The notes under the pieces were generated by a model that worked only from the letters and a program-made list of their open reading frames with translations, made no database searches and was not told the origin of the DNA. A stretch of 64,000 nucleotides of DNA from Symbiodinium natans (Eukaryota; Sar; Dinophyceae; Suessiales; Symbiodiniaceae): contig CAJNDS010000802.1 in the NCBI GenBank assembly GCA_905221605.1, forward strand, positions 312,001-376,000. Direction: 5' to 3'. Shown here in pieces: positions 62,336 to 64,000 of this stretch (its first letter is position 1; each line of letters begins with the position of its first letter). A program made the position numbers and the translations under genes.

Positions 62336-62551
62336 CCTGCTATCCACTCGTTAAGAGTCGAGCCGGCCAGCCCCCCCCCCCCCTCCCCCGAACCCGAGTT
62401 TCGCTTTCGATCTCCCAGCCAGCGCTTTTCCAAGCCTCGTCTAGCAGAAGATTAGTCAGAACTATGTCGGCGTAGGCACCAAACACAGTTTCATGGATGT
62501 GCCCCTGCGAACATGATGCAGGCAGTGGGCATGGCGAGCATCATCGCCTCA
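62336..62551 (+). other. Intron with C run
   Basis: C run at 62371-62389; otherwise nothing. Confidence 0.4.
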
Positions 62552-62690
62552 CTGTGCAACGATCACTCTACATCATCGTGGAACCTACGATCGACAAGCC
62601 CCAGCTGTCCATCCTCTGTCCAGATGCGTTGCCTTTCGTCGGCTATGGCAGGACACGTGGCATCAGCATTGCGAGGATTCCGGGAAGTAG
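62552..62690 (+). CDS. Giant repeat gene: linker exon
   Basis: Reads LYIIVEPTIDKPQLSILCPD, then ALPFVGYGRTRGISIARI: linker variant ('..IDKPQL') and first strand. Ends approximate. Confidence 0.6.
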
Positions 62691-63392
62691 TTCCTTCCTT
62701 TTGTACAACATGTATGGGATGCATTCCCAGCAGCAGAAGTTGAGGCGCCGATCAAGATCTAATCTCGGCCGGTATTGACCCTGTCAGCAGTTGTGGCTTT
62801 TCCTTGGCTTGCACTTCAGGACATGCCTCGAAGTTCGAGAATGTTTCGCTTTGAATGCAAGTCTGGATACTCACGAGCCTTGGCATGCCTTAGAAAAATA
62901 CCTCGACAAGACCACTTGATGGGTACTCGGCATGTCAAGTAATGACGAAAGCGAGTGGAGGTACATTTGAGTTTAGTCTTGCGTTCGCAGGTAGTTCCAG
63001 ACAATGTTCACAAGCTTGCTGGCTTTTCCAGTTAAGAAATCGTGTTGTGCGTAAGTTTTCCATTGGTGGGTGAAGTGAAAAGCAAGGGAAGGACCCTCTT
63101 TGTCCAATCACACGTGCTTGTTTCCCGAGTGCACATGCTCTTTAAAGACGTGTTTTGAGATTTTGTTGGGAGGTGGGGCGAGATCTTACCATTTACCGTC
63201 TCCGTTCAGAGTCTTGCTTGATGAGTGCAGGGCATGCGTCTATCCAAAGTGTTTGTTCCTTCCCAAGCTTGTTTGCCAGGGGGAAATATTTTTCAAAATT
63301 CGATTTTCTTTTTCAAAGAACAATGACCTTAAGTTCCATTACAGGCCCACAGAGACCGCGGGAGTCTGAAATGAGCTACACTCAGGACTCGG
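62691..63392 (+). other. Intron
   Basis: No exon motif seen. Confidence 0.4.
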
Positions 63393-63478
63393 GCCTCAGT
63401 TTCTGGATGCTTATTGAAGCCAGCGACCCTGGTGTGGGGATTTCGCTGGAAGATCGAGCGCCGGTCCAGGTGTTGTCA
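63393..63478 (+). CDS. Giant repeat gene: strand exon
   Basis: Reads LSFWMLIEASDPGVGISLED, then RAPVQVLS, fitting 'L...I.AS.PGVGISL'. Ends approximate. Confidence 0.48.
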
Positions 63479-63519
63479 TATGTATTAGCAGCCGGAATGT
63501 GCCACATTTGCCATTGCAG

Positions 63520-63608
63520 ATAGATACCTGGTTGGATGCTGTGATACGCCTGATGCAGGTGTGGCGAGAGGGCACTTCAAGTGTCCAAGTCAGCGGTCTC
63601 TACCACAA
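63520..63608 (+). CDS. Giant repeat gene: DLN-type element exon
   Basis: After GCCATTGCAG. Reads IDTWLDAVIRLMQVWREGTS, then SVQVSGLYHN. 'LDAVIRLMQV' replaces 'LN.AL..L.Y'. Confidence 0.52.
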
Positions 63609-63742
63609 TGTCCAGCAGGCGGCTTGAGTGCAAATGTTGCACGGTTCACAGCTTTCGTTTGCAGCCACAGAGCTGGGTCGACTTTGTTAGGCGCTTCGCG
63701 CCATGATCTTCCGACCACCAGTTCACCTCTTTGCTGCCCCAG

Positions 63743-64000
63743 ATGATCCGGATGTTTTTCAGTTCGATGTCTCGATCACAGCATTCGCCATTGGCGAGAG
63801 GTTCAACGAGCCTTTGCCTTTGGACCCGGGGTTGATGGAGACACGACCTGGCTTCTATCGAGGGAAGTCATATCCCAGTGACCGTATTTCTTTCCCAGTC
63901 ATCGTGCGGCGCGTCAACCGGGCACCCAGCATATTCGTGGACGTGGACCATTTCGCCGTCACACAAATGCAGGACGATGTAAACCTGTACGGCGTGACAG
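63743..64000 (+). CDS. Giant repeat gene: last exon in window, cut by the edge
   Basis: After TTTGCTGCCCCAG. Reads DDPDVFQFDVSITAFAIGER, later RISFPVIVRRVNRAPSIFVD and a strand QMQDDVNLYGV. It is a closing element plus linker ('VNRAPSI'). The frame is open to the window end, so the gene continues. Confidence 0.74.

Overview
The window looks like nuclear DNA of a dinoflagellate, probably Suessiales/Symbiodiniaceae-like. The reasons are intron-dense genes all on the + strand, introns that start with GC or GA as well as GT and end in AG, a tract of plant/alveolate-type telomere units (CCCTAAA)n, and very abundant microsatellites. This is inference from sequence style; no rRNA or spliced-leader gene was found to fix the taxon.

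Layout. (1) Positions 12-2174 hold the 3' part of a PDS5-like cohesin-regulator gene. (2) Positions 2175-5800 are mostly non-coding and include an internal telomeric tract at 5220-5275. (3) From about 5.8 kb to the right edge, short + strand exons encode one giant extracellular-type protein, or two adjacent ones. Most exons are pieces of a tandem cadherin-like ('tandem-95'/CSPG-like) repeat. Its elements recur in this order: a VNDAP linker; an 'ED(T/S)P L' strand; a 'D.DA..G' turn; a 'V.VS..G.L' strand; an 'F.GT..DLN.AL' element; a 'Y.PP.NF.G.D.L.V.V.D' element. SbsA-type Ig-like segments (Big_5: 'D.TAP..' start, '..V.F.E.I' middle, 'PGAI.DL.G..F.G' end) lie at 23.3-28.9 kb and 46.3-50.3 kb. 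At 51.9-53.6 kb there is a carboxypeptidase-regulatory-like plus YfaP/DUF2135-like module. At 54.66-56.5 kb there are about five and a half DUF4215 (Myxococcus-type Cys-rich) repeats. Cadherin-like exons then continue to the window end, where the gene is cut off.

Two uninterrupted ORFs lie inside the giant exon series: a multipass membrane protein (7691-8584) and a secreted two-domain protein (42831-44345). The second could be a nested gene or could mark the boundary between two giant genes.

Introns. Because the protein repeats have strong consensus sequences, many splice junctions can be placed to the base by requiring frame and consensus to be restored. Of 17 introns placed this way, 6 begin GT, 7 begin GC and 4 begin GA; all end AG. 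Several are only 43-63 bp, and several have short direct repeats at the two ends, as expected for introner-type insertion. Longer introns carry the microsatellites, homopolymer G/C runs and a large (TAC)n/(AGT)n inverted repeat.

Limits. Exon ends given as 'about' were set from the end of recognisable protein, not from a proven splice site. Weakly supported exons carry low confidence, and further small exons are certainly missing.
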